Below are positions 49,362-58,780 of a stretch of 60,205 nucleotides of DNA, piece after piece. Each line of letters begins with the position of its first letter. The stretch's first letter is position 1. The position numbers and the translations under genes are program-made. The stretch covers positions 1 to 60,205 of the forward strand of contig CAKKRC010000014.1 in NCBI GenBank assembly GCA_919902495.1, written 5' to 3'. The stretch is from Nitrospiria bacterium. GTDB taxonomy: Bacteria > Nitrospirota > UBA9217. Under the pieces are notes generated by a model that worked only from the letters and a program-made list of their open reading frames with translations, was not told the origin of the DNA and made no database searches.

Positions 49362-50843
49362 TTACTTGGACAGATACTTCTCGATGGACTGCTCCGCCAT
49401 GATCGCCAGCCGTGCCTCGCTCTCCCGGAGAGACTCCTGGGCGCGTTTCGCCTCATCATAGAGCCGGGCGTTCTCGATGGCCACGGCTGCGTGTCCCGCC
49501 AGTACTTCGAGCAGGTCGATATCGCTCTGTACGTAGGGTTCACCGTTCCCCTTGCTGCCGACCGTCAGCACACCGGCGAGCTGCCCCTTGTACCGCAGGG
49601 GAATGATCAGTTCGGCGCAGGCCTCCCTGAGGGTCCGGTTCAGGCCGCCGAAGTCCTTCTCCGACAGGACCCGCTCCAGTTCCTCGCGGACCACGGCAGT
49701 GCCCGCCTGCTGGACCAGATCGATCATTGCCGGATCCAGGGTAAGTCCCTGCGGTGCCTGGGCGATGCCCCCGATGCCATGGCGGAGCGCGAAGCGGCCA
49801 TCTTCCCCTTTGAGGTACAATGAGACGCACTCGGCCCGCAGGCCTTTCTGTATCGTATCGGAGATATAATCGAGCAGTTCGCCGAAATCCAGGATCGTGA
49901 CGATGGCATTGATGGATTCCCGCAGCACGTCCTGGTAGAGATACTTGTCCTGCAGGACCGACCGCTGGACGAGGTCCCGCACCGTCCTGCTGAACGGTGT
50001 GGCGAAGAACAACAGCACGATGACCGATAGCGAAAGAGGGATCGCGAAGACGCTCCCGGCAAAGGGCTCCAACAGCCGGAACAGGACCACATGGGCCCAC
50101 GCGAACAATGCGAACAGCAGCAGGGTGCTCATGGTGTTCGAAATGACGATCCGTACGTCAAAGAGCCGATAGCGCGTGATGGCATAAAAGATCATCAGGA
50201 CCCAGGGAAGGCTGAAGTAGGCGCTCAGCGTGGGTTCAAGCCCGGTGCCCGTGAACAGCTGCAGAAAACCGCCGACCACGGCGCCGCCGGCCCCGAAAAT
50301 GATCGTGCCGGAGAGATACCAGCCGAGCTGTGACCGGCGATACCCCGTCAGGCGGCCTCTGAGCCGGAGGATCTCGTAGACCAGCCAGAAGACCAGCAGG
50401 CCCCCGATGAGACGCAGGGGCGCCTCGAGCGGGCCGGGGCTATTGTGATAGGGAAACGGAACATACCCGTTCGTCACGATCAGGTCCGTGAACAGGCAAA
50501 GGGCCAGCACAGCCGTCCAGAAAGGATAGAGGACCATCCCGGCGATGCGGGCCCGTCGGCTCCGCTCGTCCTTCAGGAAAAGCACGGACTGGAGCGCCGT
50601 CGGGACCGTGAACCAGCCGATCCAGCTGAGCCGGGCGAAAACAATATGGTCCAGCCCCATGGACGACCGGATGTACATGAACGCCGCACTGAGCGACCAC
50701 ACGGCCGCTGCAATGGCGCAGGCAGCGGTGGCCTTGTTCACCGGGCTGTTGCGCGGGTTCTGGCGGAGCAGAAGAATCCCGAGCAAAAGCTCGAGACAGG
50801 CGACGGCAAGTAACGGAAATCCAAGGATCTGCGGTATGTTCAC
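49362..50843 (-). CDS. 7TM-GAF sensor protein without catalytic domain
   Basis: The 493 residues begin with about 230 residues of seven or eight transmembrane helices, like the N-terminal 7TM region of histidine kinases. One more hydrophobic pair follows near 240-290, then a GAF domain (about 325-460) with IIPLRYKGQLAGVLTVGSK. It ends in a coiled coil. No HisKA, HATPase or GGDEF is present. The GTG at 50843 is preferred because AGGGGAGG lies just before it, inside the ATG-started extension. Confidence 0.88.
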   Translation of the reverse strand: MNIPQILGFPLLAVACLELLLGILLLRQNPRNSPVNKATAACAIAAAVWSLSAAFMYIRSSMGLDHIVFARLSWIGWFTVPTALQSVLFLKDERSRRARIAGMVLYPFWTAVLALCLFTDLIVTNGYVPFPYHNSPGPLEAPLRLIGGLLVFWLVYEILRLRGRLTGYRRSQLGWYLSGTIIFGAGGAVVGGFLQLFTGTGLEPTLSAYFSLPWVLMIFYAITRYRLFDVRIVISNTMSTLLLFALFAWAHVVLFRLLEPFAGSVFAIPLSLSVIVLLFFATPFSRTVRDLVQRSVLQDKYLYQDVLRESINAIVTILDFGELLDYISDTIQKGLRAECVSLYLKGEDGRFALRHGIGGIAQAPQGLTLDPAMIDLVQQAGTAVVREELERVLSEKDFGGLNRTLREACAELIIPLRYKGQLAGVLTVGSKGNGEPYVQSDIDLLEVLAGHAAVAIENARLYDEAKRAQESLRESEARLAIMAEQSIEKYLSK

Positions 50844-51024
50844 AACGCCTCCCCTATACATTTAATATAGCATATGGTTTTCCCGACACACAAGGATTCT
50901 TCTTAAATGAATATCGCTCCTGGCTGGGCCTGCTCCAACCAAAAATGAATTGACTTTGACACAGCGCTATGATAAAAACGGAGAAATTTCAACTTATTCC
51001 GTACTGAGAAAGGATTTTGTTACC

Positions 51025-52224
51025 ATGACGATCGGCATTGCACAACGGGCCAAGGCGATCAAGCCGTCACCCACACTTGCCATGGCGGCGAAGGCCAAGG
51101 CCATGAAAGCGCAGGGCATCGATGTGGTGGATTTCGGCGTCGGCGAACCTGATTTTGACACGCCCGAGAACGTCAAGCAGGCGGGGATCAGGGCGATCCA
51201 GTCGGGCTTCACGAAGTACACCCCGGCCAGCGGCACCGATGAGCTCAGGGACGCGGTCGTTGACAAGTTCAAAAAGGACAACGGCCTCGCCTATGAACGG
51301 TCGCAGATCCTCATTTCCTGCGGGGCGAAGCACAGCCTCTACAATATCGCCGAAGCGCTCTTCGATCCCGGCGACGAGGTGATCATCCCCTCCCCCTACT
51401 GGGTCTCCTATCCCGACCAGGTGATCCTGAACGATGCCGTCCCGGTCATCGTGGAGACGACGGAGCAGGAAGGTTTCCGCATTTCGGCGGCCAGGCTCGA
51501 GAAGGCGATCACCAAAAAGACCAAGGCGATCGTGCTGAACAGCCCCTCGAACCCCACCGGCCTGGCGTACGACCGGAAGACCCTGGAGGAGATCGCGGCC
51601 GTTGCCGTTAAGCACGGGATCTATGTCATCTCCGATGAGATCTACGAAAAGCTCGTCTATGACGGGTTCACCCATATCAGCATCGCCTCCCTCGGCCCGG
51701 AGATCAAGGAGCTCACCATCGTGGTGAACGGCGTATCCAAGTCCCATGCGATGACCGGCTGGCGCATCGGCTTCGCGGCCGGGCCCAAGGACGTGATCAC
51801 GGCCATGGCCAACATCCAGAGCCAGAGCACCTCGAACCCCGCGTCCATTTCCCAGAAGGCCGCCCTGGAAGCGCTGCGCGGCCCCCAGGATTTCCTCCCG
51901 GTGATGAACGCCGAGTTCGACAAGCGCAGAAAATACATGGTTGAGCGCCTGAACAAGATGCAGGGCGTGTCCTGCATGCTGCCTGTCGGCGCCTTCTATG
52001 CCTTCCCCAACGTTGCGAAGCTCTATGGACGGTCCGCGGACGGGAGGACCATCAGGAATTCGGCGGACCTCGCCGCCTATCTGCTGGAGGCGGCAAGAGT
52101 GGCGCTGGTGTCGGGCGACTCCTTCGGCGCCGACGCCTATATCCGGCTCTCCTATGCCACTTCCATGGAGATCATCAAAAAGGGCATGGACCGGATCGAA
52201 GAAGCAGTGAATGCGTTAAAGTAA
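51025..52224 (+). CDS. aspC: Aspartate aminotransferase, class I
   Basis: This PLP enzyme moves amino groups between aspartate and 2-oxoglutarate. It is 399 residues from the ATG at 51025 (AAAGGA upstream). It has VVDFGVGEPDFDTPENVK, SPYWVSYPD, NSPSNPTG, SDEIYEKLVYDG and the Schiff-base Lys239 in GVSKSHAMTGWRIGF, then IRLSYATS. All catalytic residues are present. It matches the type found in archaeal-like and delta lineages. Confidence 0.93.
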   Translation: MTIGIAQRAKAIKPSPTLAMAAKAKAMKAQGIDVVDFGVGEPDFDTPENVKQAGIRAIQSGFTKYTPASGTDELRDAVVDKFKKDNGLAYERSQILISCGAKHSLYNIAEALFDPGDEVIIPSPYWVSYPDQVILNDAVPVIVETTEQEGFRISAARLEKAITKKTKAIVLNSPSNPTGLAYDRKTLEEIAAVAVKHGIYVISDEIYEKLVYDGFTHISIASLGPEIKELTIVVNGVSKSHAMTGWRIGFAAGPKDVITAMANIQSQSTSNPASISQKAALEALRGPQDFLPVMNAEFDKRRKYMVERLNKMQGVSCMLPVGAFYAFPNVAKLYGRSADGRTIRNSADLAAYLLEAARVALVSGDSFGADAYIRLSYATSMEIIKKGMDRIEEAVNALK

Positions 52225-52227
52225 GGC

Positions 52228-52340
52228 AGCAGATGTCAGACGATCGGACCGCAGACGGGATCAGATCCCTCAGGTTACTGTCTGTATATCTTTAGTCTGT
52301 CGTCTGTTTGTCTGCTGTCGGTGTATCTGCCATCTATTGT
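52228..52340. repeat. Word palindrome CAGACG ... GTCTGTCG
   Basis: Words CAGATGTCAGACGATCGG and GCAGACGGG face AGTCTGTCGTCTGTTTGTCTG. It is the same family as 1885-1983. It lies between aspC and the OmpA-like gene. Confidence 0.7.
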
Positions 52341-52359
52341 CTAACCTCAAGGAGGTTCC

Positions 52360-53184
52360 ATGAAGATCGTTACCTATATCGTCATCGCGTTGCTGGTCGT
52401 GACCCTGGCCGGCGGAGCTTACTTTTTTCTCACTATTTACAATCCCATGGCCGGAGAATACGCCAAGCTCCAGGCGGGCCAGCCGGAGTTCGAAAAAACG
52501 CGGAAAGAGCTTAACCAGTTCAAAGCAAAGGAAAAGCAGGAAACAGGCTGGATGGACGCCGCCCGGCAGGCGCTCAAGAAAGGCCTGGAAAGCGAGATCA
52601 CCGCCGGCAGGGCCGAGGTCGTAGCAGCCGGCAGCCGGATCATCGTCAATATCGCCGAAGGCGTCCTCTATACCCCCCAGTCCGTCACCTTTGGCCGGGA
52701 GAGCAAACCGGCCCTCGACAACCTGGCCGCGCTCCTGAAGGAGCTCAAGGACAAGGAGATCGTCGTCGGGAACATGACAAAGTCCGCGCCGGCGCAGGGA
52801 AGGGGCCGAAAAAGGGTCCCCGCCAGGGACGGCCGGACCCTGGCCTCGGGACGATCCCTGGAGTTGGTGAAATACCTGGCGAAGAACGGTGTGACAGCTG
52901 AGGCCCTTGTAGCAGCGTCCTACCCGGAGAAAGTACCCGATCGCGGGTTCAAGATCAAGGACCAGAAGACGATCATCGTGATCACCGCGCCGGCGTCAAC
53001 ATCGCCGGAAGCCGCCGCACCGAAGCAGGAGACCAGGACCGCGCCCGCGGCCCAGCCGACGGCAACGATTGCTGCCAAACCAACGTCAACACCGGCGACC
53101 AAACCGACCGCAACGGCCGCAGCACCTGCGCCGCAGCCGAAGTCGATCCCCATATCCACGGTGCCGCCGAAAAAGGCCCCATGA
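52360..53184 (+). CDS. Signal-anchored protein with degenerate OmpA-like domain
   Basis: The 274 residues have an N-terminal anchor (about 4-27), a helical linker and a domain at about 95-210 resembling OmpA/MotB: LYTPQSVTFGRESKPALDNLAALLKELKDKE and SLELVKYLAKNGVTAEALVAASYPE. The classical NxxLSxxRA peptidoglycan motif is altered to GRSLELVKYL, so binding is uncertain. The C-terminal 65 residues are low-complexity Pro/Thr/Ala. AAGGAGG precedes the ATG. Confidence 0.85.
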   Translation: MKIVTYIVIALLVVTLAGGAYFFLTIYNPMAGEYAKLQAGQPEFEKTRKELNQFKAKEKQETGWMDAARQALKKGLESEITAGRAEVVAAGSRIIVNIAEGVLYTPQSVTFGRESKPALDNLAALLKELKDKEIVVGNMTKSAPAQGRGRKRVPARDGRTLASGRSLELVKYLAKNGVTAEALVAASYPEKVPDRGFKIKDQKTIIVITAPASTSPEAAAPKQETRTAPAAQPTATIAAKPTSTPATKPTATAAAPAPQPKSIPISTVPPKKAP

Positions 53185-53328
53185 TCGAGCGGCCGTCCAC
53201 GCGGTCATGCTGCACGAGCGGCCTGGCCCTGATGCGGATACCGCACCGCTGCTCTGTCCCCTCTTGTTCCCATTCGTTCGTTGTTTCGAAGGCATGTGCT
53301 GCAGGTGATGCGCACCACGCGGGGTCCC

Positions 53329-54453
53329 ATGTCGGATGAACTGAAAGCACGCATCGACCGGCTCAAGCTGGAGCTGGAGCAGGAACGGGCCCAGGTCAAC
53401 TGCATGGGGAACCTGCTCGAAAAATCGAACAATCAGGTCTTCACCTTCTACCACATCTCCAAGACCATCGCCGCGACCAATGATTTTCATGAGATGATCC
53501 ACCTGATCATGGGGACGCTCAGAAAATCGATCCCCTTTGACCGCGTATCGCTCTACCTTCTTGACGACAGCCGTAAAAAGCTGATGCTCACCTACTTCAG
53601 CGGATTCGAGATCTCCGATAAGACCTCCATCGGGATCGGCGAAGGCGTCCCGGGCAGGATCGTCGAGAGCGGCGAACATTCCCACATCCACGATCTCTCG
53701 CTTTTCTACGAGACCTTCAGCGATTTCATACATATCCCCGGCGAGGAAAAGCGGGACGGCGCGTACATCGGCGTCGCGCTCAAGTCGCGGAACACCACCG
53801 TCGGCGTGATCGGCATCGACTGCCGGGAGAAGCAGGGATTGAGCGTCGACGATATGGACTTCATGGCGCTGACCTCGCACCAGATATCCATCGGCATCGA
53901 GAAGGCCAGCCTCTTCATGAAGACCGAACAGCTCTCCCAGCTCGATGGCCTGACCAGCCTCTTCAATCACCGCGTGTTCGAGGAGAGGCTCGAGCAGGAA
54001 GTGAGCAAGCGGAGCAGGACCGGCAAACCCCTGTCGCTGATCATGCTGGACATCGACCATTTCAAGCAGTTCAATGATAATTTCGGACACCAGGAGGGCG
54101 ATGCCATCCTGAAAGAGCTGGCGGTCGTCATCAAGGGCCAGTGCAGGCACACGACCATGGACGCCTGCTTCCGGTACGGCGGGGAAGAGTTTTCCGTGCT
54201 CCTGCCGGAGCTGGACATGGGCATTGCCCTGAAGGTCGCCGACAGGATGCGCGTGATCGTGGAGAACCATCCGTTCCGGATCAAGGAAAAGCATCCGGGG
54301 ACGGCTTTGACCATCAGTCTCGGCGTTGCGGGATTGAGCGGAAGTGATGACATACGACCGGAAGAACTGCTCAAGAAGGCGGATGAAGCGCTGTATGCCT
54401 CGAAACGGAATGGCAGGAACCGGGTGACCGCGAGCCCGGCGCCAGCCGCGTAA
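53329..54453 (+). CDS. GAF-GGDEF diguanylate cyclase
   Basis: The 374 residues have a short coiled coil, a GAF domain (about 40-190, with IPFDRVSLYLLDDSRKKLM and GVIGIDCREKQGL) and a GGDEF domain (about 205-370). The catalytic loop is YGGEEF. The place of the inhibitory site reads TTMD, so RxxD feedback is lacking. The ATG at 53329 is chosen. One at 53308 is possible. It is convergent with the glycosyltransferase. Confidence 0.92.
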   Translation: MSDELKARIDRLKLELEQERAQVNCMGNLLEKSNNQVFTFYHISKTIAATNDFHEMIHLIMGTLRKSIPFDRVSLYLLDDSRKKLMLTYFSGFEISDKTSIGIGEGVPGRIVESGEHSHIHDLSLFYETFSDFIHIPGEEKRDGAYIGVALKSRNTTVGVIGIDCREKQGLSVDDMDFMALTSHQISIGIEKASLFMKTEQLSQLDGLTSLFNHRVFEERLEQEVSKRSRTGKPLSLIMLDIDHFKQFNDNFGHQEGDAILKELAVVIKGQCRHTTMDACFRYGGEEFSVLLPELDMGIALKVADRMRVIVENHPFRIKEKHPGTALTISLGVAGLSGSDDIRPEELLKKADEALYASKRNGRNRVTASPAPAA

Positions 54454-54459
54454 TTTTTC

Positions 54460-55251
54460 CTATCCCTGCCCCAGGGTTCCGCTCTGATCGGTCCCGGACA
54501 CCCTGTTCCCCTGCTTGGTGAACAGGACGGAGTTGCCCAGGCCTCTTTTCTGCAGAACATACCGCATGGTCGTTCCCAACACACCGAAACCATATTTCAC
54601 GCTGCGGCTGAAATTGATGGACGAGGCCTCTTCGAAATACTTCGCCGGACAGCTGATCTCCCCGATCCGGAAGCCGAAGTAGACGGCCTGGGCGAGCATC
54701 TCGTTGTCGAACACAAAATCATCGGAATTTCCCTCCAGGGGAAGCGTCTCGATGACCTCCCGGGTGAAGGCCCGGAAGCCGGTATGGTACTCCGACAGCT
54801 TCACGCCGAGGAAAAGGTTCTCCACGAACGTCAGGAACCGGTTGGCGATGTATTTGTAGAGCGGCATCCCGCCCGTGAGTGCCCCTCCGCCCAGGATGCG
54901 CGATCCCAGAACGACATCGTAGTGTCCCGACACGATCATGGACGCCATGGCCGTGACCAGCCGCGGCGAGTACTGGTAGTCCGGATGGACCATCACCACG
55001 ATGTCCGCGCCGTGGCGGAGCGCTTCCCGGTAGCAGGTCTTCTGGTTGGCGCCGTATCCCCTGTTCTCCGTATGGATGACCGTCCGGATGCCGAGTTCCG
55101 CGGCCAGACGCGCGGTCCCGTCGGCAGACGCGTCATCGACCAGGATCACCTCATCGACATGATCGTGGGGGAGTTCGCTGTACGTCTGCCGCAGGGTATG
55201 CGCCGCGTTGTATGCCGGCATCACCACGACGATCTTTTTTCCGAGAAGCAT
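54460..55251 (-). CDS. Family 2 glycosyltransferase, dolichol-phosphate-mannose synthase-like
   Basis: It likely transfers a sugar to a polyprenyl phosphate. The 263 residues have [17 protein letters not shown], the nucleotide-binding [30 protein letters not shown], the metal-site [11 protein letters not shown] and [14 protein letters not shown]. No transmembrane segment follows. It stands alone. Confidence 0.92.
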   Translation of the reverse strand: MLLGKKIVVVMPAYNAAHTLRQTYSELPHDHVDEVILVDDASADGTARLAAELGIRTVIHTENRGYGANQKTCYREALRHGADIVVMVHPDYQYSPRLVTAMASMIVSGHYDVVLGSRILGGGALTGGMPLYKYIANRFLTFVENLFLGVKLSEYHTGFRAFTREVIETLPLEGNSDDFVFDNEMLAQAVYFGFRIGEISCPAKYFEEASSINFSRSVKYGFGVLGTTMRYVLQKRGLGNSVLFTKQGNRVSGTDQSGTLGQG

Positions 55252-55566
55252 CTAACCCATCTCCCGTTCTCCGCGAAGGACTGGTGCATTATACTGAAAT
55301 TGAACAAACTCTGCAATTTCTTTGCATCATCGGATTCGAAGACGCAGGATGACCCGCCGTGATCCTGCATAGTGAGGACTGTCGATCCATCGTTACGTCG
55401 CGGGATCGATCGTGAAGGAGCGGTTACATATTGAAGAACTGCTGAAAAAGCGGAGGGGCGCTGAAAGAGCGGGATAGGATCGTCAGGACCGGTATGCGCT
55501 ATGCTCAAGCGAGCATGCCCGGAGTTCATTCGATCTGCGTATATTGCCTGCTGTAAATCTTCTCCG
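55252..55566. other. Intergenic region with no recognised feature
   Basis: About 315 bases between the glycosyltransferase and the large barrel protein. I see no gene, repeat, promoter or terminator that I can support. Confidence 0.5.
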
Positions 55567-57444
55567 TCAGAACGGTCTCGACAGTTTAGCCATGTAATAC
55601 TGCGAGGTCGTTCGCAGATTGTCCTCGGCAGCGTCCTGCTTCCAATGATAATCCAAGTTCATAAAGATCGACCGTATCCGGTACTCCAGGCCTAAATGTG
55701 CCGAATGTGTCACGATCTCGTACTGGAAGGTCCTTCGGTATTCTTCCCGTACTTCAGCCCTGACTGACAGGCTCCTCGTCAGCATGATCGCGTAGTTGGC
55801 CGCCGCATAGTAAAGATCATCCTGCGTAATTGCCGTAGAAGGAAGTGTTGATAAAGAATAGGTTATGTGCGATGTGGTGTTTCCCCGAGCTGCACCTGCC
55901 AGGAGCGTCAGTTCCGCCGTTGCCGCATGCGAAACAGTCGCGGTGTAATTCAGCGTCCTGGTTTGATTGGTATTGCTCGAAAAAGCATAAAAAACGCTGT
56001 TAAACGACGTCATCTCCAATGTCTGGTAGTATCCCGATAGAGAAATATAGGTACGCGGCACCCGCTTTGATGACAAGAAAACACTATATCGCTGGCTTAG
56101 GACATTGTTCTCTGATGGACCATCATCGCGCCTGTTGCGATAGGTATAATCGAGCGATGCGGTTTCCTCTTTCCAGCCGATACTGGCAAGACCGAGGGTG
56201 ACATTATTTTCATAATACCGCCCCGTTCCTTCCGGTCGTCCACCAGCAAGCTGGCCGGAGTACTTTGTAGTGCCCGAGCTCAGTCCATAACTCGTTCTGA
56301 ATCCAAAGGGCCCCAGGAATTCCGGAGTGTATAATTTGCTATACAACGCTCCAACCGTAAGGCTTCCTGTCTCTTCCCTTGCCTTTTCCGCCTGCGTCGT
56401 CGCTGTGGCCTTTCTGACAAATTCGGACTGTCCATAGTCAACGCCGCCGTACAGGCTCAATTCAGGCAGCATTTTATAGGTCACTCGTGCCCCTGCACGT
56501 TCTGTGATAAGATTATCACGGTCAGAATACTGGTCGCTATAGTTCACATAGTAGGACTGGGAAATTCTCTTATCGTCGAACATGAGGTTCGCGTTATAGG
56601 ATTCCCCTCCATATTTATTAGCATAATTGGTGATGTTCCTGACCTTGTTATCGGTCACTCTTGCATCGAGATTCAATTTCCCGGAAGGAGAGACCCGTAT
56701 GTTCCCGTTAAAGAACGAATCGGTTTTGTCATATGAAGACCCGTCCATAAGGTTCTTGTAGTTTTCCATACGGCCGTCATAGTTGAGAATAACGGCAGAA
56801 CTATAGAGATAGTTTATCGTTGCACGGGTGTTATCTCGCTCTTCATGCAGATAATTCGTCGATGAACTGGTCGTTTCGCTCTCTGTATGGCTTCGAGAAA
56901 GCGAAATGTCGGGAAGGGGAAATGGTGCCCGCTGACTGCCTGAAAAACTATCATTGTTATTATTATTGCTATTACTATTGATCGCTTGCCGCTTTCCCTG
57001 GTTAAGACGCAGGTGCAAATCCGCCCCATAGGTCGTCGTAGTGATATCGTAACCGCCGAGGTTCTGAGTGCCCTGATAGGAGGTGCTGATCTTACTGCCG
57101 TATAGGTCCCATGATATTTTCCGTGCCGGAAAAAATGACGCGGCAAGGTTGTAATCAAGCGAGCTGGAATCCGATCCGTTGTTTACCTTGACGGTATTAT
57201 ATCCCACCCCTGCCGTGTAACGCAGGAACCGTGGATCAAAAAGGAACGAAGATAAGGCTGCGCGATATGTCTGGCTGAAACTGGATGAGGAGGAATGCTG
57301 GTCCCCGATCTTTGTTTCATAGTGGCGGTAGGTAAATTCCACAACACCGTTAACAGTGTATTGGGCATGCACCCGGCCTGGGGAAATAATGGCAAGAAAG
57401 ATAACCAGACCAAGCAATGATAATTTATAATATTTTGAAAACAA
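55567..57444 (-). CDS. Large outer-membrane beta-barrel protein
   Basis: The 625 residues have a signal peptide (MFSKYYKLSLLGLVIFLAII, cleavage near VHAQ) and then long runs of alternating strands rich in Tyr, Ser, Thr and Asn, ending in a terminal Phe as outer-membrane barrels do. A poly-Asn/Ser stretch lies near 155-165. The start must be the TTG at 57444, because a stop codon lies just upstream in frame. Base composition is clearly lower in GC than its neighbours. It follows the PPIase and NHL genes, as in some porin-cytochrome clusters. Function not proven. Confidence 0.82.
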   Translation of the reverse strand: MFSKYYKLSLLGLVIFLAIISPGRVHAQYTVNGVVEFTYRHYETKIGDQHSSSSSFSQTYRAALSSFLFDPRFLRYTAGVGYNTVKVNNGSDSSSLDYNLAASFFPARKISWDLYGSKISTSYQGTQNLGGYDITTTTYGADLHLRLNQGKRQAINSNSNNNNNDSFSGSQRAPFPLPDISLSRSHTESETTSSSTNYLHEERDNTRATINYLYSSAVILNYDGRMENYKNLMDGSSYDKTDSFFNGNIRVSPSGKLNLDARVTDNKVRNITNYANKYGGESYNANLMFDDKRISQSYYVNYSDQYSDRDNLITERAGARVTYKMLPELSLYGGVDYGQSEFVRKATATTQAEKAREETGSLTVGALYSKLYTPEFLGPFGFRTSYGLSSGTTKYSGQLAGGRPEGTGRYYENNVTLGLASIGWKEETASLDYTYRNRRDDGPSENNVLSQRYSVFLSSKRVPRTYISLSGYYQTLEMTSFNSVFYAFSSNTNQTRTLNYTATVSHAATAELTLLAGAARGNTTSHITYSLSTLPSTAITQDDLYYAAANYAIMLTRSLSVRAEVREEYRRTFQYEIVTHSAHLGLEYRIRSIFMNLDYHWKQDAAEDNLRTTSQYYMAKLSRPF

Positions 57445-57737
57445 TGGTTTTTAAACCCTTTAATGATATGAACATATTTATAGCAGTAAGTAATCATGCA
57501 AAAACACTGCCGCTCATGTAAATTATTTTCTATTATATTATCAAATAGATATGCATTAACTTCTGAAGGGAAACTGGTGAGTTGAGCGCAAACACTCAAG
57601 AGGTGAGTATTAATAATCAAACATTTGCTGCTATCGGATAACAAATAATCATTTCAACATATTGAAATACAATATAAATTCATTGGCTATCGGGAACTAT
57701 CTGTACGGCGATACTACTATTATGAATTTATCATTTT
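57445..57737. other. AT-rich gap before the barrel gene
   Basis: Nearly 300 bases, strongly AT-rich compared with the rest, with runs such as TTATTTTCTATTATATTATC. AAAGGG lies at 10-11 bases from the TTG start of the barrel gene. No gene is supported. Confidence 0.5.
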
Positions 57738-58658
57738 TTAAGGATTGGAAGAAGATCTTAGTATCTCTATCTTTGCCCGCGCTCGCATATCAGAGGTCCA
57801 GGCTTGAAGCAACTCTTCTCGTTTTTTTGACTCGAGATCGTTCTTTAACCTGTCCCGGATCTCCTCGAACCCCACCTGATGCTGCGGCTTCCGTTCCTCG
57901 ACCTTGACGATGAACCACATCTTTGCCGTTTTGATCAATCCACGGACCTCGCCCGGCTTCATCAAGAAGGCGGCCTCCTCGATCTCCGGCTCCAACATCC
58001 CCTTATGGACAAAGCCGATGTCCCCTCCTTTGATCCGGTAATCATCTTCGGACATTTTCGCAGCCACCGTGCCGAAGTCCTCACCCGCTTTCACCCTGGC
58101 ATGGGCGTCCCGCGCCTTTTTCTCGTCCTTTGACGAGATGATCCGCAGTCTCGCGCTTTCCGGCTGCACGAACTTGTCACGGTTCTTAGTGTAATAGTCC
58201 TTTACGGCGTCGTCGGTCATGCGCGCTGGTTCAGTCACCATTCTCGCTATCACCTGGGAAACAAGAACTTCTCTTTCCATACGAGAATAGAGATCGTCCT
58301 CCGTGATACCCGCCTGTTCGAGCGCTTTCTTGAACGCTCCTTTTGACTCGAACCGTTCCCGGACCCTGCCAACCTGCTCCTTCACAAATTTTTTATCCGG
58401 CTTCATCCCCTTCGCCAGGGCATCCTGATACTGCAGTTCGCGGGTGGTCAGGTTTTCCAGCGCATCGGTCCGGAACTGCTCTCTTTTCTCTTCCGATATT
58501 TTCCCATGAAACGACATTTTGGGAATAAGCCGGCCCACCTCTTCCGCGAGCTGCTGTTCCGTGATGACGGCATCATTGACCTTCGCCACGACGGCGGCAG
58601 CGGCGTGCAACGCGAACGGAACAAGAAGGAGCAGCAGCAGAAACGCGATTCGCCTCAT
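57738..58658 (-). CDS. Periplasmic SurA/PrsA-like peptidyl-prolyl isomerase
   Basis: This chaperone helps outer-membrane or secreted proteins fold. The 306 residues have a signal peptide (IAFLLLLLLVPFALHAAAA), a SurA-type N-terminal helical domain (about 20-160) and a parvulin domain (about 165-265, with SEDDYRIKGGDIGFVHKGML). It lies between the NHL lipoprotein and the barrel gene, which may be its client. Confidence 0.93.
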   Translation of the reverse strand: MRRIAFLLLLLLVPFALHAAAAVVAKVNDAVITEQQLAEEVGRLIPKMSFHGKISEEKREQFRTDALENLTTRELQYQDALAKGMKPDKKFVKEQVGRVRERFESKGAFKKALEQAGITEDDLYSRMEREVLVSQVIARMVTEPARMTDDAVKDYYTKNRDKFVQPESARLRIISSKDEKKARDAHARVKAGEDFGTVAAKMSEDDYRIKGGDIGFVHKGMLEPEIEEAAFLMKPGEVRGLIKTAKMWFIVKVEERKPQHQVGFEEIRDRLKNDLESKKREELLQAWTSDMRARAKIEILRSSSNP

Positions 58659-58780
58659 GAGAAGGTCCTTTATTCTTCAGAGATTTCACAGCATGTGCGG
58701 CGGTCTGTGACCCTGACGTATGCAGGAACTCGGGAGCTATCCGACTCAACGTGCAGAAAAGGCTAATAATGCCTTACGAG

